Below the pieces are notes generated by a model, which made no database searches, had not been told where the DNA came from, and saw only the letters and a list, made by a program, of their open reading frames with translations. Positions 43,825 to 52,606 of a stretch of DNA of 64,000 nt are shown here, in pieces (positions within the stretch are counted from its first letter, which is position 1; every line of letters begins with the position of its first letter). This stretch comes from Chryseobacterium sp. HSC-36S06 (GTDB lineage: Bacteria; Bacteroidota; Bacteroidia; Flavobacteriales; Weeksellaceae): NCBI RefSeq assembly GCF_024171485.1, contig NZ_JALJZX010000004.1, positions 62,001 to 126,000 of the forward strand, read 5' to 3'. A program made the position numbers and the translations under genes.

Positions 43825-43878
43825 TATCCATCGGATTTCTACAACTATTTAGAAAGATTATAAATTTAAAACGCAACT

Positions 43879-45348
43879 ATGAGGCACGACGGCGAATTCA
43901 TTAAAACCGTTTTCGGACTGAAAATGAAACAGTTCAGGCAGAAAAGAAATATTTCTCTGCAGGAACTTTCAAACCAAACCGGATTATCAAAATCATATCT
44001 CAACGAAATTGAAAACGGCAAAAAGTATCCGAAACACGACAAAATTGGTCAGCTCGCCACCGCACTGAACTGCACTTACAACGATTTAGTTTCAACAAAA
44101 CTCGACAAAAGTCTGTCGCCGATTGTGGAAATTATACAGTCGGATTTTTTTAAGGAAATCCCTTTGGATCTTTTTGGAATCAACAAAAACAACCTCATCA
44201 GCATCATCAGCGATGCGCCGAAAAAAGTAACCGCCTTCGTCAATACATTGATTGAAATTTCCAAAAACTACAACCTCAGCAAAGAGCGTTTTTATTTTGC
44301 GGTAGTTAGGAGTTTCCAGGAGCTTTATGATAATTATTTCCCTGAAATTGAGGAGAAAGCATCAGCGTATTCAATAGAAAATCAGATTCCGTACAAACCT
44401 AATTCTGCAGATCTTGAAAAAATTCTGACCGAAAAGTTTCATTATGAAATCAGAAATGTCGATTTCGAAAAATATGGCGCAACAGGAAAACTGCGATCAC
44501 TTTATATCCCTGAAAAAAGGCTGCTATTGTTGAATGAACTGCTGGATGAGGATCAGAAAACCTTCATTTTTGCTAAAGAAATCGGTTACAATGTCTTGAA
44601 TCTTAATATAAGACCCAATACGTATTCGTGGCTTGACTTCACGAGTTTCGAAGAATTGCTCAGCAATTATTACGCATCGTATTTTGCAGGCTGTCTGTTG
44701 ATACACAAAGGAATTCTGACAGAAAAACTCTCACAGTTTTTCCGATTGGAAGAATGGGAACCTGAGAATTTTGAAAACCTGATTGCAGAATTCACCAATT
44801 CACCCGAAACGTTCTATTACCGGCTCACCAATATTCTGCCACAGGAGCACGGAATCAAGGATTTGTTCTATCTGTGTTTCACGAAAAAGAAAAATTCAGA
44901 AAAGCTCGAAATCCTGAAGGAACTTCACCTGAACCAGCAGCAGGCGCCACACGCCAACGCGACGAACGAACACTACTGCAGACGGTGGATTGCTGTTAAA
45001 AACCTGATGATTCTAAAGGAAAATGAAACGGTAACCGACGCGCAGATTTCTCATTATAAAGACAGCGGACTTACTTATCTTGTACTTTCAACTTCGCAGA
45101 AAAATCCTTTTTCCGATGGAACAAACAGAAGTTATTGCTTAGGAATTCTGCTGAATTCAAATTCTTTGAAAAAAATAAATTTCGCTAAAAGCGACCGAAT
45201 CAAAACTGTAAACGTTGGCGTAACCTGCGAAGTCTGCAGCATCCCGAACTGCGAAGTCCGGCAGGCGCCACCCGTGCGCCTGGAAAAGGAAATCTTTAAT
45301 GAAAACATGAAAAAATCAATCCTGATGATTAAAAAAGATATGATGTAG
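43879..45348 (+). CDS. XRE-family regulator of the ScfR/RamB type, divergent from aceBA
   Basis: A 489-residue regulator. Residues 10-70 are an XRE helix-turn-helix (KRNISLQELSNQTGLSKSYLNEIENGKKYP). The middle matches the IrrE/ImmA-like (DUF955) region, but the metallopeptidase HExxH is degenerate (FAKEIGYNV), so it is probably a sensor, not a protease. The C-terminal part resembles DUF2083 and ends with the cysteine cluster CEVCSIPNC followed by the APP motif. RamB of actinobacteria, of the same architecture, controls aceA and aceB; the gene arrangement here suggests the same role. Effector unknown. Confidence 0.85.
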   Translation: MRHDGEFIKTVFGLKMKQFRQKRNISLQELSNQTGLSKSYLNEIENGKKYPKHDKIGQLATALNCTYNDLVSTKLDKSLSPIVEIIQSDFFKEIPLDLFGINKNNLISIISDAPKKVTAFVNTLIEISKNYNLSKERFYFAVVRSFQELYDNYFPEIEEKASAYSIENQIPYKPNSADLEKILTEKFHYEIRNVDFEKYGATGKLRSLYIPEKRLLLLNELLDEDQKTFIFAKEIGYNVLNLNIRPNTYSWLDFTSFEELLSNYYASYFAGCLLIHKGILTEKLSQFFRLEEWEPENFENLIAEFTNSPETFYYRLTNILPQEHGIKDLFYLCFTKKKNSEKLEILKELHLNQQQAPHANATNEHYCRRWIAVKNLMILKENETVTDAQISHYKDSGLTYLVLSTSQKNPFSDGTNRSYCLGILLNSNSLKKINFAKSDRIKTVNVGVTCEVCSIPNCEVRQAPPVRLEKEIFNENMKKSILMIKKDMM

Positions 45349-45397
45349 ATTTTGGAGCGCTGAAATTTGTAACTTTAAATTCACCAAACATCAGATT

Positions 45398-46048
45398 GTG
45401 ATTCTAAATTTACTGTTTCCGAACCGCTGCCTCGAGTGCAACCAAATTATCAGTGCTGATGAACTCGTATGCGGAATCTGCATGGATCAAATTCTGTTTA
45501 CCCATCACGATTTTTCTGAAAGCAACCTGCTGAAAGAAAGTTGTTCACTTTTATTTCCCGTTGAAAATGCATTTGCCCTGATGCAGTTTGAAGAAGAAAG
45601 TTTAAGCCGCAAAATCGTTCATCAACTTAAATACGGAAGCCGGGAAAAAACAGGAAAAATACTGGCAGAATGGACAGGTGAAAGAATTCATTTTGATGAC
45701 AACAAACCCGATCTCATGGTTTCTGTTCCGCTACATCCGAAAAAACTAAAGGAAAGAGGCTATAACCAGCTTCATCTTTTTACCAAAACTTTATCGGAAA
45801 CACTCCAAATCCCCTTCGATCATCATTTGATCAAAAGAAATTTTTACCAAAAAGCCCAGGCAAAGAAAGACAAATCGCACCGAACTGAAACTGAGAATCT
45901 TTTTTCAGTGACGAAGGAAATTTCAGATAAGCATGTCTTGCTGATTGATGATGTTTTCACTACCGGAAATACCATGAGTTCCGTTGCGTGGGAAATCCTG
46001 AAAGCCGGTAACAATAAAGTTTCCGTTCTCGTAATGGCGGTTGATTAA
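45398..46048 (+). CDS. ComF-family phosphoribosyltransferase-fold protein
   Basis: A 216-residue protein with an N-terminal zinc-ribbon-like pair CLEC...CGIC, then a type I phosphoribosyltransferase domain with the PRPP loop HVLLIDDVFTTGNTMSSV near residue 183. ComF proteins are needed for natural transformation in several species, where they help carry DNA across the inner membrane. The catalytic activity is unproven. The start is GTG at 45398; no ATG is available before the zinc ribbon. It is convergent with upp, 20 nt apart with no clear terminator. Confidence 0.88.
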   Translation: MILNLLFPNRCLECNQIISADELVCGICMDQILFTHHDFSESNLLKESCSLLFPVENAFALMQFEEESLSRKIVHQLKYGSREKTGKILAEWTGERIHFDDNKPDLMVSVPLHPKKLKERGYNQLHLFTKTLSETLQIPFDHHLIKRNFYQKAQAKKDKSHRTETENLFSVTKEISDKHVLLIDDVFTTGNTMSSVAWEILKAGNNKVSVLVMAVD

Positions 46049-46068
46049 GGTTGAGGTTGAGGCTGAGA

Positions 46069-46719
46069 TTATCGCTGAAGTTTTTCGCCGTACGATAAAT
46101 CACCCGCGTCTCCAAGACCGGGAGTGATATATCCTTTCGATGTTAAATTTTCATCAATAACTCCAACCCAAATTTGCGCATCCGGATATTCGTTCTGAAT
46201 GGTTTCAACGCCCTGTTTTGATGCAATTGCTGCAACAATGTGTAGTTGGGTGGGTTTACCGTGGTTCAGCAAATCTTTAATCGCTTCAATTAAACTTGCA
46301 CCGGTAGCCAACATGGGATCGGCTACAATCAAAGGTCTTCCATCGATATTGGGGCAGGTAAGATAATCCTGTTTAATCGAGAAATAATCGTTCGCATCAT
46401 GTTTTCTGTAAGCGGCAACAAAACCGCAGTCTGCTTTATCAAGATAATTCAGAATTCCCTGAAAAAGAGGAACGCCGGCTCTTAAAATCGTTGTAATAAC
46501 AGGCTGAACAGCGATTTCCTTAACCTGAATTTTATCCAAAGGAGTTGCAATCTCCATCTCCTTAACTTCCAGACCTTTGCTGATTTCGAATGCTGCAATT
46601 TCACCAATGCGTTCCATATTTCTGCGGAATTTCATGCGGTCATTTTGCAGTTCTACGTTTCGGAGTTCATTAATCCAGGTATTGACAAGTGAGAATTGAT
46701 TGGATAAAACAGTTACCAT
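46069..46719 (-). CDS. upp: Uracil phosphoribosyltransferase
   Basis: A 216-residue salvage enzyme that makes UMP from uracil and PRPP. The PRPP site is LIVADPMLATGASLIEAI near residue 130 and the uracil-binding C-terminus is ITPGLGDAGDLSYGE. The N-terminus and length are normal. It is a single gene; der lies upstream on the same strand but is separated by a terminator. Confidence 0.95.
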   Translation of the reverse strand: MVTVLSNQFSLVNTWINELRNVELQNDRMKFRRNMERIGEIAAFEISKGLEVKEMEIATPLDKIQVKEIAVQPVITTILRAGVPLFQGILNYLDKADCGFVAAYRKHDANDYFSIKQDYLTCPNIDGRPLIVADPMLATGASLIEAIKDLLNHGKPTQLHIVAAIASKQGVETIQNEYPDAQIWVGVIDENLTSKGYITPGLGDAGDLSYGEKLQR

Positions 46720-46761
46720 AGTTGTTATTTGGATGTAAAGTTCGGGAAAATAAAGTTTATT

Positions 46762-46793
46762 AAAAAGCCTTTCAGAAAAATTCTGAAAGGCTT
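46762..46793 (-). terminator. Terminator of der
   Basis: A 13-bp perfect stem AAGCCTTTCAGAA/TTCTGAAAGGCTT with an AAA loop and a U-tract on the minus strand. Confidence 0.88.
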
Positions 46794-46798
46794 AAGTT

Positions 46799-48109
46799 TT
46801 ATTTCTGTCTGAAATATATTTCAATAGGAACACCAGTAAAACCAAACTGTTTCCGCAGCTGATTTTCGGTAAACCTCTTGTAACTTTCTTTTACGTATTG
46901 AGGAAGATTGCAGAAGAATACAAATTGCGGACTTGGCGTGGGAAGCTGTACACAGTATTTAATTTTCACATACTTTCCTTTGATTGCAGGCGGCGGAGTG
47001 TGTTCAAAAATCGGCAGCATAACTTCATTGAGTTTTGAGGTCTTGATTTTCTTCGCGCGGTTTTCATAAACCTCCATCGCTACTTCAACTGTTCTCAGAA
47101 TTCTCTGTTTGGTTAAAGCTGAAACGAAGAGGATTGGAATATCCGTAAACTGACCGATTCTTTCCTTAATCTGGTTCTCGAAATCCAGGGCGGTATTGGT
47201 TTTTTTATCTTCAACCAAATCCCACTTGTTCACCACGATTACAATTCCTTTTCTGTTTTTCTGAGCGAGGCCAAAAATATTCATATCCTGGGATTCCCAC
47301 CCTAAAGTAGCATCAACCATGATGATCACAACATCAGAATACTCAATAGAACGGATGGAACGCATCACCGAATAAAATTCCAGATCCTCCTTCACTTTGG
47401 CTTTACGGCGCATTCCGGCAGTGTCTACCAAAACAAACTCGTGCCCGAATTTGTTATACAGCGTTTCAATAGAATCTCTTGTAGTTCCTGCGATATCAGT
47501 AACGATATTCCGCTCTACATCAAGCAAAGCGTTTGTTAGTGTTGATTTTCCCACATTCGGTCTTCCCGCAATGGTGATTTTTGGTAAACCTTCGAAAGGA
47601 TCTTTGTATTCTGTGGTTGGGAATTCATTCACGATATCATCCAGCAGTTCTCCGGTTCCGGAACCTGTTGCTGAAGATAAAGTGTAGTATTTTTCGATGC
47701 CTAACTGATAAAATTCGGTAGCAGCGAGTTCTTCTGTAGCTGAATCTACCTTGTTTACGGTAACATAAACCGGCTTGTTCGAACGGCGGAGCATTTCATG
47801 GATTTCCTGATCGGTATCGGTAAGACCTTCATCAACATTCAGCATGAAGATGATTGAAGTAGCTTCGTCAATAGCTAACTGTACCTGTTTCGAGATTTCT
47901 TCCTGAAAAATATCATCAGTATTAACTTCATAACCTCCGGTATCAATTACGGTGAATTCTACTCCATTCCAGTCAGATTTGCCGTAATGGCGGTCTCTGG
48001 TAACTCCGGAAGTGGAATCTACGATAGCTTCTCTTCTCTCTAAAAACCGGTTAAAAAGGGTTGATTTTCCTACGTTGGGGCGCCCAACGATCGCAACGAT
48101 ATTGCTCAT
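46799..48109 (-). CDS. der: GTPase Der (EngA)
   Basis: A 436-residue double-GTPase for 50S ribosome assembly. Two G domains are each marked by GRPNVGKST (residues ~8 and ~181), DTGG/DTAG switch motifs and NKxD (VNKVD, VNKWD). A C-terminal KH-like domain (LPTPSPQFVFFCN) contacts rRNA. Length is typical. It has its own promoter, and a small hairpin (48146-48160) in the predicted 5' leader. Confidence 0.96.
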   Translation of the reverse strand: MSNIVAIVGRPNVGKSTLFNRFLERREAIVDSTSGVTRDRHYGKSDWNGVEFTVIDTGGYEVNTDDIFQEEISKQVQLAIDEATSIIFMLNVDEGLTDTDQEIHEMLRRSNKPVYVTVNKVDSATEELAATEFYQLGIEKYYTLSSATGSGTGELLDDIVNEFPTTEYKDPFEGLPKITIAGRPNVGKSTLTNALLDVERNIVTDIAGTTRDSIETLYNKFGHEFVLVDTAGMRRKAKVKEDLEFYSVMRSIRSIEYSDVVIIMVDATLGWESQDMNIFGLAQKNRKGIVIVVNKWDLVEDKKTNTALDFENQIKERIGQFTDIPILFVSALTKQRILRTVEVAMEVYENRAKKIKTSKLNEVMLPIFEHTPPPAIKGKYVKIKYCVQLPTPSPQFVFFCNLPQYVKESYKRFTENQLRKQFGFTGVPIEIYFRQK

Positions 48110-48174
48110 TAAATTTTGTTTAATAATGTAATTATTAATGGGTTACTCGAACTTTTCGAGCCCAAAAATTTTTG

Positions 48175-48182
48175 CAAAGATA
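48175..48182 (-). promoter_or_regulatory. -7 box of der
   Basis: Minus-strand TATCTTTG, an exact TAnnTTTG match about 66 nt upstream of the start. The leader includes the stem CTCGAA/TTCGAG. Confidence 0.5.
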
Positions 48183-48234
48183 GTTTTTTTAAATTTAGGA
48201 ATAGTTACAGGCGCAATAAAACACGCTGAGCCAT

Positions 48235-48270
48235 TAAAAAAGCCATATCCTTTATGAAATGGCTTTTTTA
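48235..48270 (-). terminator. Terminator of murA
   Basis: An 11-bp stem AAAAAAGCCAT/ATGGCTTTTTT with a U-tract on the minus strand, 16 nt after the murA stop. Confidence 0.88.
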
Positions 48271-48285
48271 TTTGTTATTTCGCGA

Positions 48286-49593
48286 TTAAACCCTCTCGAT
48301 TTCTGCGCCGAGTGCTTTCAGTCTTCCGTCGATATTTTCGTAACCACGGTCGATCTGCTCGATATTGTGGATGGTTGAATTTCCTTCTGCAGAAAGTGCT
48401 GCGATCAGAAGGGCGTTGCCGGCTCTGATATCCGGGGAAATCATTGTTGTACCGCGTAATGGCGACTCATGATTTAAGCCCACTACCGTTGCTCTGTGCG
48501 GATCACACAGAATAATCTGCGCGCCCATATCGATGAGTTTATCGACGAAGAACAAACGGGATTCAAACATTTTCTGATGCACAAGAACAGTTCCTTTAGC
48601 CTGAGTTGCCACCACCAGAATAATAGAAAGCAAGTCGGGTGTAAATCCTGGCCAAGGCGCATCTGAAACCGTAAGGATGGAACCGTCGATAAATTTCTGG
48701 ATTTTATAATGGTCCTGTGCCGGAATATAAATATCGTCGCCACGCTGCTCAAGGCTGATTCCTAATTTTCTGAAGGTATTGGGAATAACGCCCAACTCGT
48801 TCCAGTTCACGTTTTTAATGGTGATTTCCGATTTCGTCATGGCTGCGAGGCCAATCCAGGAACCAATTTCAACCATATCCGGCAACATGGTGTGTTCTGT
48901 TCCTTGAAGCTGATCAACTCCTTCAATAATCAACAGATTAGAGCCGATTCCGGAGATATTGGCGCCCATTCTGTTGAGCATCTTACACAGCTGCTGCAGG
49001 TAAGGTTCGCAGGCCGCGTTGTAAATACTGGTTTTTCCTTTGGCTAAAACCGCCGCCATCACAATATTAGCCGTTCCGGTTACAGAAGCCTCTTCCAGAA
49101 GGATAAATTTCCCGTGGAGTTCTTTGGCTTTTAAGGAATACAGATATTCGTTTTCGTCATAGTGAAATTCGGCACCGAGTTCCACAAAACCCTGGAAATG
49201 CGTATCCAGCCGTCTTCTTCCGATTTTATCACCACCGGGAGTCGGCATATACGCTTCGCCAAATCTAGCAAGCATTGGTCCCAGAAGCATAATAGAGCCG
49301 CGGAGTTTAGAACCGTCTTTCTTAAAATCGTTTGATTTGATATAATCAAAGTTTACAGCATCTGATTTGAAAGTATAATCGCCATGAGCGTTTTTAGTAA
49401 TTTTCACCCCAAAATCCCCAAGGATTTCAATCAGTCGGTTAACATCGTGGATGTCGGGGATATTTTTAACTCTTACTTCTTCGTCGGTCAGCAAAACCGC
49501 ACATAAAATTTGAAGCGCTTCATTTTTCGCTCCCTGTGGAGTGATTTCACCTTGTAGCTGTTTTCCGCCCTTTATTTTAAATGATCCGCTCAT
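48286..49593 (-). CDS. murA: UDP-N-acetylglucosamine 1-carboxyvinyltransferase (Asp-type MurA)
   Basis: A 435-residue enzyme for the first committed step of peptidoglycan synthesis: enolpyruvyl transfer from PEP to UDP-GlcNAc. It has GAKNEALQILCAVLL (residues 21-35), RGSIMLLGPMLARFG and PTPGGDKIGRRRLDTH. In E. coli MurA the flexible loop carries Cys115, the target of fosfomycin; at the corresponding place here (residue 122) it is Asp. Such Asp-type enzymes are active but insensitive to the drug. Its start is 3 nt after the DUF4290 stop, so the two genes are coupled. Confidence 0.96.
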   Translation of the reverse strand: MSGSFKIKGGKQLQGEITPQGAKNEALQILCAVLLTDEEVRVKNIPDIHDVNRLIEILGDFGVKITKNAHGDYTFKSDAVNFDYIKSNDFKKDGSKLRGSIMLLGPMLARFGEAYMPTPGGDKIGRRRLDTHFQGFVELGAEFHYDENEYLYSLKAKELHGKFILLEEASVTGTANIVMAAVLAKGKTSIYNAACEPYLQQLCKMLNRMGANISGIGSNLLIIEGVDQLQGTEHTMLPDMVEIGSWIGLAAMTKSEITIKNVNWNELGVIPNTFRKLGISLEQRGDDIYIPAQDHYKIQKFIDGSILTVSDAPWPGFTPDLLSIILVVATQAKGTVLVHQKMFESRLFFVDKLIDMGAQIILCDPHRATVVGLNHESPLRGTTMISPDIRAGNALLIAALSAEGNSTIHNIEQIDRGYENIDGRLKALGAEIERV

Positions 49594-49596
49594 CTT

Positions 49597-50250
49597 TTAC
49601 TTCCGATTTTTATTGTTGTGAAAATTTCTTCTTTTGTTCTGGCTGTTCTGTGCCTGATTCTGATTAGTTCTGCCGGGATTCTTGTTACTTTTTCCCGTGG
49701 CGTAGTAGATTTTACTTTTCTCCAGTGAGTCAAGACTTGTAAGGTCGAGCCGGTTTTCCGACAAGTCTTTCAGATGCCTGAAAATTACCTCGTCCTGTAC
49801 ATGTTCTTTATTGTAAACATTGTATGATTTTTTCATATTGTTGGCAATCACCTGAATCAGTGCGTCTTTTTCGTCGCCCGCTTCCAGTTCAATGGCTTTT
49901 TCGATCAGCTGAAGAATACTTTTCCCATAAAATTTAAAATCTCCCTGAAGCTTTGGATATTCCATTTTCTTGGGTTTCTCATTAAGTTCTTCTATCGTTG
50001 GAAATGGGTAAGGCGAATCTACATCCAGATCGTAATTGGAAAGGATAAAAAGATGGTCCCAAAGTTTATGTTTATAATTTTCTTCGTCGCGAAGCTGGGG
50101 GTTTCTCTGCCCCATAAAATCTACGATCGCCACTGCCATTTCATTCCGTTCTTCTTTTGTAGCAAGTTCTTTGCAGCGCTCAACAAGCTGCTGTATAATT
50201 CTGCCGTATTCGGGCATATGCAGTTGCGGTCTTGTGGTATTGTATTCCAT
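49597..50250 (-). CDS. DUF4290 domain protein
   Basis: A 217-residue protein starting MEYNTTRPQLHMPEYGRIIQ, typical of DUF4290, a family confined to Bacteroidetes and conserved next to murA. The globular part (about residues 1-180) is helical. The tail is low-complexity, Asn/Gln/Lys/Arg-rich (NQNQAQNSQNKRRNFHNN), probably disordered and nucleic-acid or surface binding. No membrane segment. A role in cell-wall synthesis is suggested only by the partner gene. Its promoter predicts a leaderless mRNA. Confidence 0.88.
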   Translation of the reverse strand: MEYNTTRPQLHMPEYGRIIQQLVERCKELATKEERNEMAVAIVDFMGQRNPQLRDEENYKHKLWDHLFILSNYDLDVDSPYPFPTIEELNEKPKKMEYPKLQGDFKFYGKSILQLIEKAIELEAGDEKDALIQVIANNMKKSYNVYNKEHVQDEVIFRHLKDLSENRLDLTSLDSLEKSKIYYATGKSNKNPGRTNQNQAQNSQNKRRNFHNNKNRK

Positions 50251-50255
50251 GGGTG

Positions 50256-50263
50256 CAAATATA
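50256..50263 (-). promoter_or_regulatory. -7 box of DUF4290-murA (predicted leaderless)
   Basis: Minus-strand TATATTTG, an exact TAnnTTTG match ending 5 nt before the ATG. Confidence 0.45.
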
Positions 50264-50428
50264 TTGAAATATTGAATAGAATGGTTTTTCTGTTGAAGAA
50301 TTAGACGGATAGAGATATAATAAAAAAGATAGAATCAGAATACTCAAATAACGTAAAAACTTCTGCCAGCATGATAAATGACATCTTTTAATAGTAGTTA
50401 GCACTAGGTTCATCATCGATACTATTAT

Positions 50429-50436
50429 TATCTTTG
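50429..50436 (+). promoter_or_regulatory. -7 box of the CotH-type gene
   Basis: TATCTTTG, an exact TAnnTTTG match 17 nt before the ATG at 50453. Confidence 0.45.
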
Positions 50437-50452
50437 GCCAAAATCATAATTA

Positions 50453-52135
50453 ATGTACCGTATATTTTTTTTCTTATTTTCCCCCGTTCTGTTATTTGGA
50501 CAGACTACCATCAACGAAGACTCTTATGCAATCGACTCCTCCCGATCAATGATTGTTGTCAATCAGAGGATTAATGATCTCAACACATCATATCCTGGTG
50601 AAAAATCAACTGTAGTAATAGGACAAGAGCTCTATGCTCTGGCTAATCCTGTTACACATTTTGAAAGTGGCAAAGGTTACGAGATTACAGCAAAAGGCAA
50701 ATCCTTTATCCTTTATTTCTCCAATCTGCCTATCATAAGAATGACGGCCACAGGAGAAATTTCGGATTCTCCTAAAATTTTAGGCCATTTTGAGTTTAAA
50801 GCTCCTGAAACTCCGTTGGTTTCCTCACGGATCGGAGTCGAATACCGGGGGGCCACTTCTCAGTCATATCCTAAAAAATCTATGGAAATTGAATTTTGGC
50901 TTGATGACAATGGCGATGAAACGCAAGAGTTTTCATTGCTGAATCTACACAAAGGTGACAGTTATAACCTTCAAGCCATGTATAACGAAAAACTTCGGAT
51001 TAACAGCAAAACAAGTAATGAACTTTGGCAGAAGATATACCCGAATGTTCATTATAAAAACGATGAGAACGACGCTAAAAGCGGCATCCTGATGAAGTAC
51101 GCGGATTTATTTTTAAATGGTGAATACCGCGGAGTGTACGCATTAGGGGAAAAAGTGAACCGGAAAATCTTAAAACTGAAAAAGAATGACGGTAACCAAA
51201 TTAAAGGTGAACTTTACAAGGGCGATCAATGGGGAGGCGCTACAACTTTTACGGGGTTAATTCCTTTTGATAACAACTCCGACTTGTGGGATGGTTACGA
51301 GTATAAACATCCAAAGGACGTTATAAGATGGGAAAACCTCTACAATCTGATCGACTTCGTACTAAATGAAAACGATGAAACGTTCAACGCAACATATTCA
51401 TCAAAGTTTGATGTCGACAATATGGTTGATTATTTTATATTCCTGAACTTAGTACGGGCAACCGACAATACAGGGAAGAATATCTATCTAGCAAAATACA
51501 AAAAGGATGGCCCTTACTTTTATGTACCGTGGGATCTCGATGGCACCTTCGGATCAATATGGGACGGTACAGAAGAGAATGTCGTTGACGATCTGCTTTT
51601 TAACGGGCTTTACACAAGATTATGGCAGGAACCAGGTTTTCGCAGCAAACTTGCCGAAAGATGGGCGCACTTACGCACGAATATAATAACCAAAGAAAAC
51701 CTTGCAGAGATGCTGAACAATAACATGGAGAAACTTCGTAATAGTGGCGTATACGAAAGAGAAGCACGCGTTTGGGAAGCATATGAATTCGCCCCTGACA
51801 TGATAAATTACCAAACTAACTGGCTCGGAAGAAGAATAGATTTTCTGGATTCAATTATGAAGAGCCTAAGCACTACGGATGCTAAGTTAAAGAACAGCTC
51901 CCTATCAATCTACCCTAATCCTGCGTCAGAATTCTTCTACATCAATCCGGGAAACATTAGAAACGCAGACCTTCAAATTATCGATTTTTCCGGAATGCAA
52001 ATTTTCAGTAAAAAACTTGGAAACATTACAACGCAAGTACAAATCCCCCTTAATAAAATTCCAGAAGGAATATATTTCGTAATTTTAAAAGGAGATGCGG
52101 AGGTCAAAACCGCGAGGCTCATTGTTAAAAAATAA
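50453..52135 (+). CDS. Secreted CotH-kinase-family protein with T9SS sorting domain
   Basis: A 560-residue protein with a signal peptide (residues 1-16), a beta-rich N-terminal part, then a CotH kinase domain: RGATSQSYPKKSMEIEFW near residue 124, YNEKLRINSKTSNELW, NGEYRGVYALGEKVNR with the catalytic-type Lys/Glu, and FYVPWDLDGTFGS with the metal-binding DxD near residue 360. CotH is an atypical secreted protein kinase in spore coats. The C-terminus is a type A sorting domain (SIYPNPASEFFYI ... GIYFVILKGDAE), so it is exported by T9SS. Targets are unknown. It is monocistronic. Confidence 0.9.
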   Translation: MYRIFFFLFSPVLLFGQTTINEDSYAIDSSRSMIVVNQRINDLNTSYPGEKSTVVIGQELYALANPVTHFESGKGYEITAKGKSFILYFSNLPIIRMTATGEISDSPKILGHFEFKAPETPLVSSRIGVEYRGATSQSYPKKSMEIEFWLDDNGDETQEFSLLNLHKGDSYNLQAMYNEKLRINSKTSNELWQKIYPNVHYKNDENDAKSGILMKYADLFLNGEYRGVYALGEKVNRKILKLKKNDGNQIKGELYKGDQWGGATTFTGLIPFDNNSDLWDGYEYKHPKDVIRWENLYNLIDFVLNENDETFNATYSSKFDVDNMVDYFIFLNLVRATDNTGKNIYLAKYKKDGPYFYVPWDLDGTFGSIWDGTEENVVDDLLFNGLYTRLWQEPGFRSKLAERWAHLRTNIITKENLAEMLNNNMEKLRNSGVYEREARVWEAYEFAPDMINYQTNWLGRRIDFLDSIMKSLSTTDAKLKNSSLSIYPNPASEFFYINPGNIRNADLQIIDFSGMQIFSKKLGNITTQVQIPLNKIPEGIYFVILKGDAEVKTARLIVKK

Positions 52136-52156
52136 GGTGGGTAAATATGCAAAGGT

Positions 52157-52184
52157 TAATGTCCGGAATTTTTTCCGGACATTA
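52157..52184. terminator. Hairpin between convergent genes
   Basis: A 12-bp perfect stem TAATGTCCGGAA/TTCCGGACATTA with a TTTT loop. The following U-tract is poor on both strands, so termination is likely but not textbook. Confidence 0.55.
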
Positions 52185-52201
52185 TTAGTTTATATGCATT
52201 T

Positions 52202-52606
52202 CTAATTTACAAATTGTTTGCGTTCCTCCAGACTGGGCAGAAAACATTTTTGTTTAGCGATTTTGTGCCGGTGTTTGGCTACCGTTTCATACAGAAAATC
52301 TGTGAGCGTAGATGGAAGCACACGTAAGTAGCTTAAAATTTTGAATTTTCCGCCGAGAATTTTTGCAATCTTAAAAACTGCGTGTGATTTCGTTTCGTAA
52401 AAAGCGTTGGGCTTCCAGAGATACAAAGTATTAAGCTGCTGGTTCTCTAAATTTCTTTCATTTAAAAATTTTTGCCCAAACTCCGACTGCAGGGCAGAAA
52501 AGAGGAACTGTTTCCGGCGATCGTTTTTCAGAATCCACTGGACCCAGTAGTTGCACATGCCGCAGTTGCCATCGTAAAAAACATAGTATTTGGAAGAATC
52601 TGTCAT
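52202..52606 (-). CDS. DCC-family thiol-disulfide oxidoreductase-like protein (DUF393)
   Basis: A 134-residue protein with the DCC motif DGNCGMCNYWVQW near residue 13, in a thioredoxin-like fold. The family (DUF393) is assumed to be redox-active, but substrates are unknown. A second cysteine-containing segment (KQKCFLPSLEE) is near the C-terminus. It is directly adjacent (no gap) to the haem-binding protein gene upstream, so the two are co-translated. Confidence 0.87.
   Translation of the reverse strand: MTDSSKYYVFYDGNCGMCNYWVQWILKNDRRKQFLFSALQSEFGQKFLNERNLENQQLNTLYLWKPNAFYETKSHAVFKIAKILGGKFKILSYLRVLPSTLTDFLYETVAKHRHKIAKQKCFLPSLEERKQFVN

Noticed and set aside
46049-46068. Short TTGAGG direct repeats between comF-type gene and upp.
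   Set aside because: Only about 20 bp with imperfect units; could be chance or slippage and has no context.
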